From contig NZ_JAKSYJ010000230.1 of the NCBI RefSeq assembly GCF_022829365.1, positions 1-64,000 on the forward strand: a stretch of 64,000 bases of DNA. Reading direction: 5' to 3'. Shown here piece by piece: positions 45,616-53,956 of the stretch. The DNA comes from Methylobacterium sp. J-077. GTDB lineage: Bacteria > Pseudomonadota > Alphaproteobacteria > Rhizobiales > Beijerinckiaceae. The number at the start of each line of letters is the position of its first letter. The first letter of the stretch is position 1. The position numbers were made by a program, and so were the translations under genes. The notes below the pieces were generated by a model that searched no databases, was not told where the DNA came from, and was given only the letters and a program-made list of their open reading frames with translations.

Positions 45616-46476
45616 TCACGCCAGGCGGCGGCGGCGTTCCACGAGCTGCATGATCATCGGCGTCAGGATCAGCTGCATGGCCAGATCGAGCTTGCCGCCC
45701 GGGATCACGATGGAATTGGCCCGGCTCATGAAGCTGTCGTGGATCATCGAGACGAGATACGAGAAGTCGATCCCCTTCGGGTCCTTGAACCGGATCACCA
45801 CCATCGACTCGTCGGCGGTGGGGATCCAGCGGGCGATGAACGGGTTCGAGGTGTCGACGGTCGGCACCCGCTGGAAGTTGATGTCGGTGAACGAGAATTG
45901 CGGGCAGATGGTCTGCACGTAGTCGGGCATCCGGCGCAGGATCACGTCGGTGACGGCATCCGTGGAATAGCCGCGGAACGAGCGGTCCCGGTGCAGCTTC
46001 TGGATCCATTCGAGGTTGATCACCGGCACCACGCCGATCTTCAGGTCGGCGTAGCGGGCGATGTCGACATCCGGGTCGGCCACGCAGCCGTGCAGGCCCT
46101 CGTAGAACAGCAGGTCGGAATCCGGCGGGAATTCCTCCCAGGGGGAGAAGCTGCCCTCCGGGATGCCGTAGGCCCGGGCGTCGTGCTGGTCGTGGGCGTA
46201 GTGGCGGGTCCGGCCGGTGCCGCTCTCGGCATAGCTGCGGAACACCGCCTCCAATTCCGGCAGCAGGTTCGCTCGGGGCGCGAAGTGCGAGAGCGTCGGC
46301 TCGCGCGCCATCATGGCCCGCATCGTGTCCCGGTCGAAGGCGTGGAAGCCGTCGCCCTCGATGAACACCGCGCGCACGTCCTCCCGGCGGAAGATCTGCT
46401 CGAAGGTGTTGCGCACCGAGGTCGTGCCGGCCCCGGAGGAGCCGGTCACCGAGATGATGGGGTGTCGCGCCGACAT
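45616..46476 (-). CDS. prkA: Phosphoribulokinase
   Basis: The 286-residue enzyme is of the bacterial class I type. It has the P-loop GSSGAGTTS, EGDGFHAFDR, the substrate loop FAPRANLLPELE and the Asp/Glu-containing DLLFYEGLHGC. It phosphorylates ribulose 5-phosphate to ribulose 1,5-bisphosphate. In Methylobacterium extorquens, which does not use the Calvin cycle for methylotrophy, this product is reported to act as a signal for the LysR regulator QscR of the serine cycle. It follows fbp after 21 bp in the same operon. Confidence 0.96.
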   Translation of the reverse strand: MSARHPIISVTGSSGAGTTSVRNTFEQIFRREDVRAVFIEGDGFHAFDRDTMRAMMAREPTLSHFAPRANLLPELEAVFRSYAESGTGRTRHYAHDQHDARAYGIPEGSFSPWEEFPPDSDLLFYEGLHGCVADPDVDIARYADLKIGVVPVINLEWIQKLHRDRSFRGYSTDAVTDVILRRMPDYVQTICPQFSFTDINFQRVPTVDTSNPFIARWIPTADESMVVIRFKDPKGIDFSYLVSMIHDSFMSRANSIVIPGGKLDLAMQLILTPMIMQLVERRRRLA

Positions 46477-46497
46477 CTTTTCTTCTTGGCGTCCTGC

Positions 46498-47553
46498 CTA
46501 TGAGCGCATCAGGCCGCGCTGGCCGAACAGCGGCGAGCGGCCGGCATCGGGCTTGCCGCCGGCGTAGTAGGCGGCCACGCAATCGACCTCCTCAATGGAG
46601 CCGCAGACCAGGGGCGCCCGCTCGTGGATGCCGGTGGCCACCAGGTCGAGGATGCGGGTCTGGCCGTCCGAGGCCGCGCCTCCGGCCTGCTCGATCAGCA
46701 TCGCCACCGGGGCGACCTCGTAGAGCAGCCGCAGGCGGCCGCGGGCGTAGTTCTTCCGGGCGTCGCCCGGATACAGGAACACGCCGCCCCGGGTCAGCAC
46801 GCGCTGGATGTCGGCCACCAGGGAGGCGAGCCAGCGCATGTTGTAGTCCTTGTCGCGCGGCCCCTCGGTGCCGCGCTGGCAATCCTCGATATAGGCCTTC
46901 ACCGGGGCGTCCCAGTGTCGGGCGTTGGAGGCGTTGATCGCGAATTCCTTGGCCGAGGTCGGGACCGACATGCCTGCGCTGGTCAGGCGGAACACGCCCT
47001 CCGTGCGGTCGAGGACGTAGGATTGCGTGCCGTCGCCCAGGGTCAGGATCAGCGCGGTGGCCGGGCCGTAGGTGACGAAGCCGGCGGCGATCTGGGCGGT
47101 GCCGGGGGTCGTGAAGGAGGCCAACGGGTTGGCCGAGTCCTTGATCGACGGGCGGATGCCGAAGATCATTCCCACCGCCATGTTGACGCCGATATTGGAG
47201 GAGCCGTCGAGCGGGTCGATGGCGACGGCGAGCGGCGCGTCGGGGTTCAGCCGCATCACCGCCTCGGCCTCCTCGGAGGCGACCTCGGCCACGGGCGCGC
47301 CCTGCAGGGCGGCGGTGACGCTCTCATGGGCGATCACGTCGAGCGCCTTCTGCACGTCGCCGTCGCTGTTGTGCTCGCCCGCCGCCGCGAGGTCGCCGCC
47401 GAGCGCGCCACGCCCGATCAGGGCACTGATCTCCACCGCCGAGCCTGCGATCGCACGGATCACCGCGGCGGCATCCTTCAGGGCTGGGTTGGCGTCGACC
47501 GCCTGCGCCAGGCAGGTCTCGAGAGGCGTCCCGATCGCTGCTGAAATTGCCAT
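46498..47553 (-). CDS. fbp: Fructose-1,6-bisphosphatase class I
   Basis: The 351-residue enzyme has the metal-binding motifs EEAEAVMRL (preceded by VASEE) and AIDPLDGSSNIGVN, and the sugar-phosphate-binding segment NMRWLASLVADI with GGVFLYPGDAR. It converts fructose 1,6-bisphosphate to fructose 6-phosphate. It is first in the fbp–prk–rpe–cbbY series. GGAGAG lies upstream of the ATG at 47553. A LysR gene is transcribed divergently, with a LysR-type box between them at 47625. Confidence 0.95.
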   Translation of the reverse strand: MAISAAIGTPLETCLAQAVDANPALKDAAAVIRAIAGSAVEISALIGRGALGGDLAAAGEHNSDGDVQKALDVIAHESVTAALQGAPVAEVASEEAEAVMRLNPDAPLAVAIDPLDGSSNIGVNMAVGMIFGIRPSIKDSANPLASFTTPGTAQIAAGFVTYGPATALILTLGDGTQSYVLDRTEGVFRLTSAGMSVPTSAKEFAINASNARHWDAPVKAYIEDCQRGTEGPRDKDYNMRWLASLVADIQRVLTRGGVFLYPGDARKNYARGRLRLLYEVAPVAMLIEQAGGAASDGQTRILDLVATGIHERAPLVCGSIEEVDCVAAYYAGGKPDAGRSPLFGQRGLMRS

Positions 47554-47624
47554 CGGCCTATCTCTCCTGCTCGGATCCCGCCTGCCCGGATCGCGCGTTC
47601 CGCGCTGGGTCTGTACCGACCCCT

Positions 47625-47639
47625 CTATCATCATGATAG
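47625..47639. promoter_or_regulatory. LysR-type T-N11-A operator
   Basis: CTATCATCATGATAG is a perfect palindrome with 7-bp arms around one base. It contains T-N11-A (47626-47638) with TCA/TGA half-sites as in CbbR-type boxes. It lies between fbp (start 47553) and the divergent LysR gene (start 47703), the classic place for such an operator. Confidence 0.65.
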
Positions 47640-47702
47640 CGGGCCGCGCCCCCCGATCGACAAGAACCGAGGGCGCCGGGCTCAAGATTTCTGCAGGATC
47701 TT

Positions 47703-48677
47703 GTGTCAAAGGACAAAAAAAACGAAACCTCCGCCATGCGCAACCTCTCCCTCAAGCAGCTCCAGGCAGTGGCGGCGGTGGCCCGCCTGGGTACCATGAC
47801 CCGGGCCGCCCAGGAGCTGAACGTCACCTCGGCCGCCCTCTACGCGCGCATCCGCCAGCTGGAGGAGGAGGCCGGCCTGCTGCTGTTCGACCGGACGCCC
47901 GGCGGCCTCAAGCCCACCGATGCGGGCCGCGAGATGCTCTGGGCGATCGACAGCATCAACACCGTGCTTGAGACCTGCACCGACCGGCTGCGGACCCTGC
48001 GCGGCGCCGAGGGCGGGCGCGTGGCGCTGGGCGTCGTCTCGACGGCGAAGTACTTCGCACCGCAGGTGATCGCGGGCTTCGTCAAGAAGCATCCGGGGGT
48101 CGAGATCAGCCTCTCGGTGCGCAACCGCGGCCAGACCGTGGAGGCGCTGCGCGGCTACGAGATCGACTTCGCCGTGATGGGTCGTCCGCCCCGCGACTTC
48201 CCGATCGAAGCCGCGACCTTCGGCCCGCACCCGCTGGTGCTGATCGCGGCCCCGAGCCACCCGCTCGCCGGCCGGACCGGACTCCTGCGCGAAGACCTGG
48301 CCGACCAGCCGTTCTTCTTCCGCGAGGAAGGCTCCGGCACGCGCACGGTCTTCGAGGAGTTCATGAGCGGCATCCTGGTCAAGCGCGCGCTGCTCGACAT
48401 CGACACCGGCTCCAACGAGACCATCAAGCAGGCGGTGATGGCCGGGCTCGGCATCGCGCTCCTGTCGGTGCATTCGGTGGCGGCCGAGGTCGAGAGCGGC
48501 CGCCTCGCCCTCCTCGACGTCAAGGGCCTGCCGATCCGGCGGGACTGGTACGCGGTGCGCCGGGCCGACAAGGTGCTGGGGCCGGCGGCCTCGGCGGTCT
48601 GGTCATACCTGATGAGCGACGGCGCCCGCATGCTGCCGGGCGTCACGCTGCCCGAGGTCGTTGGAGCCAAGGCGTGA
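47703..48677 (+). CDS. LysR-type regulator, CbbR/QscR-like
   Basis: The 324-residue LysR protein has an N-terminal winged HTH (LKQLQAVAAVARLGTMTRAA, then LNVTSAALYARIRQLEEEAG) and a C-terminal effector domain of periplasmic-binding-protein fold. Its layout and position beside fbp and prk match CbbR, or its Methylobacterium relative QscR, which respond to sugar phosphates such as RuBP. The GTG at 47703 has AGGA at close spacing; the ATG at 47736 starts the conserved part and is an equal option. The stop overlaps the start of the reductase gene (GTGA). Confidence 0.88.
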   Translation: MSKDKKNETSAMRNLSLKQLQAVAAVARLGTMTRAAQELNVTSAALYARIRQLEEEAGLLLFDRTPGGLKPTDAGREMLWAIDSINTVLETCTDRLRTLRGAEGGRVALGVVSTAKYFAPQVIAGFVKKHPGVEISLSVRNRGQTVEALRGYEIDFAVMGRPPRDFPIEAATFGPHPLVLIAAPSHPLAGRTGLLREDLADQPFFFREEGSGTRTVFEEFMSGILVKRALLDIDTGSNETIKQAVMAGLGIALLSVHSVAAEVESGRLALLDVKGLPIRRDWYAVRRADKVLGPAASAVWSYLMSDGARMLPGVTLPEVVGAKA

Positions 48678-49915
48678 GCGCCCCCGGCATCGTCGTCGCC
48701 GGGGCCGGCCAGGCAGGATTCCAGCTGGCGGCCTCCCTGCGCGAGGGCGGCTTCCGGGATCCGATCACCCTGGTGGGCGACGAGACCGCCCTGCCCTACC
48801 AGCGCCCGCCCTTGTCCAAGGCCTATCTGGCGGGCAAGACCGACGCCGAGGGCCTGTTCCTGCGCCAGCCCGGCTTCTTCGCCGAGCACGCCATCACCCA
48901 CCGGCCGGGGATCCGCGCCGTCGCGATCGACCGGGCCGGGCGGCACTTGCGTCTCTCGGACGGCCAGAGCCTCGCCTACGACCACCTCGTGCTGGCCACC
49001 GGCGCCCGCAACCGGCCGCTGCCGGTGCCGGGGGCCGATCTCCCGAACGTGCGCCAGCTGCGCGGGCTGGCCGACGCCGACGCGCTCCGGGCGGCGCTCG
49101 GCGAGGCCAAGGCGATCGTCGTGGTCGGCGCCGGCTTCATCGGGCTGGAATTCGCCGCCGTGGCCGCGGTCCGGGGCCTGGCAGTGACCGTGGTCGAGGC
49201 GGCCGACCGGCCGATGGCCCGGGCGGTCTCGCCGGAGATGGCGCAGTTCTTCCGCGCCGCCCATGAGGCGATGGGGGTGCGCTTCGCCTTCGGGGCCGGC
49301 GTGACCGCGATCGCCGGCCGGGAGGGCCGCGCCACCGGCATCGTCCTGGCGGACGGGCGAGAGCTCCCCGCCGACTTCATCCTGGTCGGCATCGGCGTGC
49401 TGCCGAACCGGGAACTCGCCGCCGAGGCCGGTCTCCCGGCCGAGGACGGGGTGCGGGTCGACGCATTCCTGGCGACGCCCGATCCCGCGATCTCGGCGAT
49501 CGGCGATTGCGTGCGCTTCCCGAGCCCGTTCGCCCACGGCCTCACCCCGGACGGCACCGTGCGGATCGAGTCGGTGCAGAACGCCATCGATCAGGGCCGC
49601 TGCATCGCCGCACGCCTCACCGGCAAGCCGGCAGCCTACGGGGCGCTGCCGTGGTTCTGGAGCGACCAGGGCGCACACAAGCTGCAGATCGCCGGCCTGT
49701 CCGGCCCCGGCGACGCCAGCGTCGTCCGCGGCTCCGGCGCGGCGTTCTCGATGTTCCGCTTCCGGGACGGGGCCTTGAGCGCGGTGGAATCGGTCGACCG
49801 GGCGGGCGACCACATGATCGCCCGGCGCCTGCTGGCGGCGGGAACGCCGCTCACCCCGGAGCAGGCGGCCGATCCGGGCTTCGACCTCAAGGCCCTGGCA
49901 ATGAAGCGGCCCTGA
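48674..49915 (+). CDS. FAD-dependent ferredoxin/rubredoxin reductase-like enzyme
   Basis: The 413-residue flavoprotein has an N-terminal FAD motif (GIVVAGAGQAGFQLA). It also has the loop YQRPPLSKAYL, a second Rossmann motif for NAD(P)H (VVVGAGFIGLEFA) and the FAD-contacting ISAIGDCVRFP. It is of the putidaredoxin/rhodocoxin reductase type that passes electrons from NADH to a ferredoxin. The GTG at 48674 overlaps the LysR stop, so the two genes are likely co-translated. No ferredoxin or P450 gene is near, so the partner is unknown. Confidence 0.92.
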   Translation: MSAPGIVVAGAGQAGFQLAASLREGGFRDPITLVGDETALPYQRPPLSKAYLAGKTDAEGLFLRQPGFFAEHAITHRPGIRAVAIDRAGRHLRLSDGQSLAYDHLVLATGARNRPLPVPGADLPNVRQLRGLADADALRAALGEAKAIVVVGAGFIGLEFAAVAAVRGLAVTVVEAADRPMARAVSPEMAQFFRAAHEAMGVRFAFGAGVTAIAGREGRATGIVLADGRELPADFILVGIGVLPNRELAAEAGLPAEDGVRVDAFLATPDPAISAIGDCVRFPSPFAHGLTPDGTVRIESVQNAIDQGRCIAARLTGKPAAYGALPWFWSDQGAHKLQIAGLSGPGDASVVRGSGAAFSMFRFRDGALSAVESVDRAGDHMIARRLLAAGTPLTPEQAADPGFDLKALAMKRP

Positions 49916-49930
49916 CCGGCGCAGAGCAGG

Positions 49931-51172
49931 TCAATTCGAGAAGGTGATCTTCGGCCCCGGCCGCTTCAGGGCCACGGCCGTGGCGATCCCAAGTCCCACA
50001 ATCGTAACCGCGCAGGCTGCCAGCGCCCCGAACTGGCCGAGCTGCATCAGGGCCTGCCCCAGGACCGCGACCCCGAGCGCCTGGCCGCAGAAGAACGAGA
50101 AGGCATGTAGCGCCACCGCGGAGGCGCGGGCCGTCGGCGCGACCTCGGTGACCTGGGTCTGATAGGTGTTGTGCAGCATGTAGAAGCCGAGCCCCATGGC
50201 GGTGAGCGCCGCGCAATCGAGCTGCCAGCTTTGAGCCAGCCCGACCACGGTGAGCGAGGCGCCGCAGATCAGGCCGCCGCCGATCAGCATCCGGGGCATG
50301 CCGAGGAGCCGCACCAGCAGCCCGACCAGCGCCGAGTAGAGCAGGCCGCCGATGGCGAAGCCGGCGAGCACCAGGCCGGCCTCCCGCGGGCCGCCCTCGC
50401 CCCGGGCCTCGATCAGCGGGGCGAGATGCGGGAACACGCCGAAGATCGCGATCGCCTCGACGAACACCGCGGAGAATAGGATCCGGGCCCGCGGATTGGC
50501 GAGGATCGTCCGGTAGCGCCCCACCGCCTCCCCGAAGGCTGGGCGGCGGGCCGGAAGGCGGCCTGTGCGGTCGAAGCCGAACACCGTCGCGGCGCAGGCG
50601 ATCGCCGCCACCAGCGCGGTGACCGCGAACACCCCGCGCCAGCCGATCACCGCCTCGATCAGGCCCGCGAAGGTCGAGCCGGTGAGCTGCCCGAGGATCA
50701 CCGCCACGAGGAAGCGCCCGATCGCCACCTGCCGCCGGTCCATCGGCACCCGGTCGCCGAGCAGCGCGAGCGACAACGGGATGCAGCCGCCCGCCGCCGC
50801 CCCGGCCAGCATCCGCAGGCCGAACAGGCTGCCAATATCCGGGGCGAGGCTGCACAGGACGAGGGCGCCGGCGAGCACCGCCAGGCAGACGCTCATCACC
50901 CGCTCCTTGCCGAGCGCGTCGCCCACCGGGCCCAGCACCGGCTGGATGAAGGCGTAGGGCAGCGCGAAGGCGGTGGAGAGCAACGCGACCGTGTGGGCGT
51001 CGCTGCCGAGGTCCCGGGCGAGCACGCCGACCAGGGGCTCGACCGAGCGCAGCGCGAAGGTGCTGCCGAACCCCGCGCAGGCCAGGACCACGATCAGCCG
51101 CGGGATCGAGGCGGCCGGCGCCTGCGTGACGGTCGCGGGCGGCGTCAGCGCCGGCTCTTGTCTGTCGAGCAT
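49931..51172 (-). CDS. MFS transporter
   Basis: The 413-residue carrier has twelve membrane segments with GPVGDALGKERVM in the loop after segment 2 and a long hydrophilic central loop. It resembles Bcr/CflA-type or arabinose-efflux-like MFS proteins; the substrate is unknown. The ATG at 51172 precedes the first segment by about 25 residues. An ATG at 51244 is possible but would add Arg/Ala-rich residues. It ends 15 bp from the oppositely oriented reductase gene. Confidence 0.87.
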   Translation of the reverse strand: MLDRQEPALTPPATVTQAPAASIPRLIVVLACAGFGSTFALRSVEPLVGVLARDLGSDAHTVALLSTAFALPYAFIQPVLGPVGDALGKERVMSVCLAVLAGALVLCSLAPDIGSLFGLRMLAGAAAGGCIPLSLALLGDRVPMDRRQVAIGRFLVAVILGQLTGSTFAGLIEAVIGWRGVFAVTALVAAIACAATVFGFDRTGRLPARRPAFGEAVGRYRTILANPRARILFSAVFVEAIAIFGVFPHLAPLIEARGEGGPREAGLVLAGFAIGGLLYSALVGLLVRLLGMPRMLIGGGLICGASLTVVGLAQSWQLDCAALTAMGLGFYMLHNTYQTQVTEVAPTARASAVALHAFSFFCGQALGVAVLGQALMQLGQFGALAACAVTIVGLGIATAVALKRPGPKITFSN

Positions 51173-51249
51173 GGAGAGGATTCGCGCCGCGGGCGGGACT
51201 CGGGATCCGCGGCATCGCATCTCCGCCGCCGGAGCGAAACCCATCCGGA

Positions 51250-52161
51250 TCAGTGCGCGTAGAAGGCTGGGTCCGAGTTGTCGCTTGGGTTCTCGAACGC
51301 CCAACGGAGCGCGGAGGAGAGCGGGATGTTGTAGGTCAGCCCGCGCGGCGGCACCGGCTTGAGGAACCACGTCTCGTAGATCGTCATGATCTCGGGGCTG
51401 CGGTACAGGTCTGCGGTGGCCCGGTCGACCACCGCCTTGAAGGCCGGGTCTTCCCGGCGCAGCATGATCCCGTAGGGCTCCGGATTGGACAGGGTTTCGT
51501 CGCTGATCACGTAGGCGGCGGGGTCCTTCGACTGGGCCGCCACGACGCTGAGCTGCACGTCGTCCATGACGAAGGCCGCCGCCCGACCGGTCTCGACCAG
51601 CAGAAAGCCTTCCGGCACGTCCTTCGCCGCGATCACGTTGATGCCGAGTTTGCGCTCGTTGTTGGCCTTGATCAGCATCAGGATGTTGGTCGAACCGGCC
51701 ACCGACGAGACCGCCTTGCCGCGCAGATCATCCAGTTTGCCAATCTTCTGGTCTTTCCGGGAGATGAACCGGGTCGCGGTGAGGAAGTGGGTGTTGGTAA
51801 AATCGACCTGCTTCTTGCGCTCCGTATTGTTGGTGGTGGTGCCGCATTCGAGGTCGGTGGTGCCGTTGGTCATCAGCGGGATGCGGGACGACGAATTCAC
51901 GAACTCCATCGCGACCTCGAGCCGCGGCATCTTCAGCTCGCGCTTCACGGCGTCGGCGATCTTGAGGCAGATATCGACCGCGAAGCCGACCACCTTCTGA
52001 TTCTGGTCGAGGTAGCTGAACGGCGGCGCGGTATCGCGCACGCCGAGCACGATCCGGTTGTTATCCTTGATCTTCTTGAGGGTGCCGGTGAGCACATCGG
52101 CCCGGGCCGCCGGGGGCAGCGCCGCGAGCAAAACGGCGAGGATCGGGGTGAGCAGGCGCAT
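51250..52161 (-). CDS. Amino-acid ABC transporter substrate-binding protein (GltI-like)
   Basis: The 303-residue protein has a signal peptide (LLTPILAVLLAALPPAARA) and a type II periplasmic binding fold: RIVLGVRDTAPPFSYLDQNQ, VGFAVDICLKIADAVK, DLECGTTTNNTERKKQVDFT. This matches glutamate/aspartate-binding proteins. No permease or ATPase genes are next to it, so it may serve a transporter encoded elsewhere. The ATG at 52161 begins the signal peptide; nine further codons upstream are unlikely to be used. Confidence 0.92.
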   Translation of the reverse strand: MRLLTPILAVLLAALPPAARADVLTGTLKKIKDNNRIVLGVRDTAPPFSYLDQNQKVVGFAVDICLKIADAVKRELKMPRLEVAMEFVNSSSRIPLMTNGTTDLECGTTTNNTERKKQVDFTNTHFLTATRFISRKDQKIGKLDDLRGKAVSSVAGSTNILMLIKANNERKLGINVIAAKDVPEGFLLVETGRAAAFVMDDVQLSVVAAQSKDPAAYVISDETLSNPEPYGIMLRREDPAFKAVVDRATADLYRSPEIMTIYETWFLKPVPPRGLTYNIPLSSALRWAFENPSDNSDPAFYAH

Positions 52162-52323
52162 GGGCTGGCGGGCTCCGTCGTCGCGCATCGGGGCGCCGGC
52201 CGAGAGGGGCGGCGGGGAGCCGGATCGGGCTTCCGATCAACGCTCAGCAAGAGTCCGGCCGCGATGATGCCGGATGGCGGAACCAAGACCGGTTCCCGAC
52301 CGAACCGAGCGCCGGAATATTGA

Positions 52324-53223
52324 TCATCCCGCCGGTTGGGCGACGTGCAGGACCGGCAAGGCGCGCAACGCATCGGTGGCGTAGTCGAGGAAGGCGTTCA
52401 CCCGGGCCGGCCGGAGCCCCTGGCTCGGGGTGACGAGCTGGACCGGCACCGGCGGCGGCTCGTGAGCGGCGAGCAGGCGCACGAGGCGGCCGGCGGCGAT
52501 GTCCTCGGCGGCCTGGTAGGACAGCACCCGGGCGATGCCGCGCCCGGCCCGGGCCGCGATCAGCGCCGCCTCGATCTCGTTGACGATCAGGCGCGGCGCG
52601 AGGCGGATGCGGTGGGTGCCGAAGCGCCATTCGCGGACGTTCGCGCGGACCATGCCCAGGATGGTGTCGTGGTCGGCCAGGTCGGCGGGCGTCCGGGGCG
52701 TGCCCCGCGCCGCGAGGTAGCCCGGGCTCGCCACCACGACCTCGCTCACCTGCCCGACCCGGCGCGCGACAAGGCGGGATTCGGCGAGCGTCCCGATCCG
52801 CAGGGCGACGTCGATACCCTCCTCGACGAGGTCGAGGTTGCCGTCGGCGAGCACCAGCTCGACCTGCACCTCCGCATAGGCATCGAGGAAGCCGGACACG
52901 ACTGGTGTGACGTGCTTGCGCCCGAACAGGACCGGGGCGGTGACCCGCACGAGGCCGCGCACCGCATCGCCCGCCGCGCCGGAGACCGCCGCCTCGTAGT
53001 CTGCCAGCAGGCCGCGCGCCCGCTCGGCCAGTTCGAGCCCCGCCGGGGTCGGCGCGAGGCGCCGGGTGGTGCGCTCGATCAGGCGGGTGCCGGCCCGCGC
53101 TTCCAGGCTGGCGAGCGCCCGGGTCGCGGCGGCGGCCGAGCGGCGCGACCGGCGCGCCGCCCCGGCGAGGCTGCGGGCGTCGATGATCGCGACGTAGAGC
53201 GCGAGTTCGTCCAGCCGGTCCAT
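52324..53223 (-). CDS. LysR family transcriptional regulator
   Basis: The 299-residue protein has an N-terminal HTH (ELALYVAIIDARSLAGAARR, LASLEARAGTRLIERTTRRL) and an effector-binding domain with VRVTAPVLFGRKHVTPVVSGF, typical of the large LysR subgroup of proteobacteria. It is divergent from a glutathione S-transferase gene, with an operator-like palindrome at 53230-53244 between them. Control of the GST/flavin-binding pair is therefore likely. The effector is unknown. Confidence 0.92.
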   Translation of the reverse strand: MDRLDELALYVAIIDARSLAGAARRSRRSAAAATRALASLEARAGTRLIERTTRRLAPTPAGLELAERARGLLADYEAAVSGAAGDAVRGLVRVTAPVLFGRKHVTPVVSGFLDAYAEVQVELVLADGNLDLVEEGIDVALRIGTLAESRLVARRVGQVSEVVVASPGYLAARGTPRTPADLADHDTILGMVRANVREWRFGTHRIRLAPRLIVNEIEAALIAARAGRGIARVLSYQAAEDIAAGRLVRLLAAHEPPPVPVQLVTPSQGLRPARVNAFLDYATDALRALPVLHVAQPAG

Positions 53224-53229
53224 GGATCA

Positions 53230-53244
53230 TTTCAGAAACTGAAA
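53230..53244. promoter_or_regulatory. LysR-type operator near a divergent gst
   Basis: TTTCAGAAACTGAAA is a perfect palindrome (6-bp arms, AAA centre) and contains T-N11-A at 53231-53243. An overlapping CAGAA...TTCTG repeat extends it to 53249. It lies 7 bp upstream of the LysR start codon, which fits autorepression and control of the divergent GST. Confidence 0.55.
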
Positions 53245-53321
53245 TTCTGAGGGTCATAGCTTCAGGATTATTGCCATCCCTTGCAAGAGCCATAGTCTGG
53301 GCCTCGCTGGAGACCCCGACC

Positions 53322-53948
53322 ATGTCCGACCCCGACCTGACCCTTTACGGCCTGCGCCTCTCGGGCCATTCGCACCGCGCGGAACTGTTCCTGTCGTTGC
53401 TGGGGCTGCCCTATCGCTTCGTCGAAGTGGGTAGCGCCGAGCAGCGCGCCGCCGCCGATTTCCGGCGTCTCAATCCGCTCGGCCAGATTCCCGTCCTGAC
53501 CGACGGCGCGGCGGTGATCCCCGACAGCAACGCGATCCTGGTCTACTTGGCCGCGCGCTACGCACCGGATGGCGGCTGGATGCCGGTCGATCCGGTGGCC
53601 GCCGCAGCGCTCCAGCGCTGGCTGTCGATCGCCGCCGGGGAGATCCGCTATGGGCCGGCGCTCGCCCGGCTGATGGTGGTGTTCGGCGCGAGCGCCGACC
53701 GGACGGCGGTGCACGCCATCGCGGCGCGGATCCTGACCTTCATGGACGGGCATCTGGCCGAGCGCCGGTATCTCGCGACAGAGCGGCCGACGCTCGCCGA
53801 CATCGCCTGCTATTCCTACGTCGCCCACGCCCCCGAGGGCGGCGTCTCGCTCGCCCCCTACCCGGCCGTGCGGGCCTGGATCGCCCGGGTCGAGGCCCTG
53901 CCGGGCTTCCTCCCGATGGCGGCCTCTCCCATCCCCGAACAGGCGTGA
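53322..53948 (+). CDS. Glutathione S-transferase
   Basis: The 208-residue protein has an N-terminal thioredoxin-fold domain (LTLYGLRLSGHSHRAELFLS, then NPLGQIPVLTDGAAVIPDSN with the cis-Pro and the gamma-Glu-binding Asp-Ser) and a helical C-terminal domain (PTLADIACYSYV, the N-capping motif). It conjugates or transfers via glutathione; the substrate is unknown. The ATG at 53322 has GGAG upstream. The next gene starts within 9 bp, so both are probably one operon under the divergent LysR gene. Confidence 0.92.
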   Translation: MSDPDLTLYGLRLSGHSHRAELFLSLLGLPYRFVEVGSAEQRAAADFRRLNPLGQIPVLTDGAAVIPDSNAILVYLAARYAPDGGWMPVDPVAAAALQRWLSIAAGEIRYGPALARLMVVFGASADRTAVHAIAARILTFMDGHLAERRYLATERPTLADIACYSYVAHAPEGGVSLAPYPAVRAWIARVEALPGFLPMAASPIPEQA

Positions 53949-53956
53949 GGCGTGCC

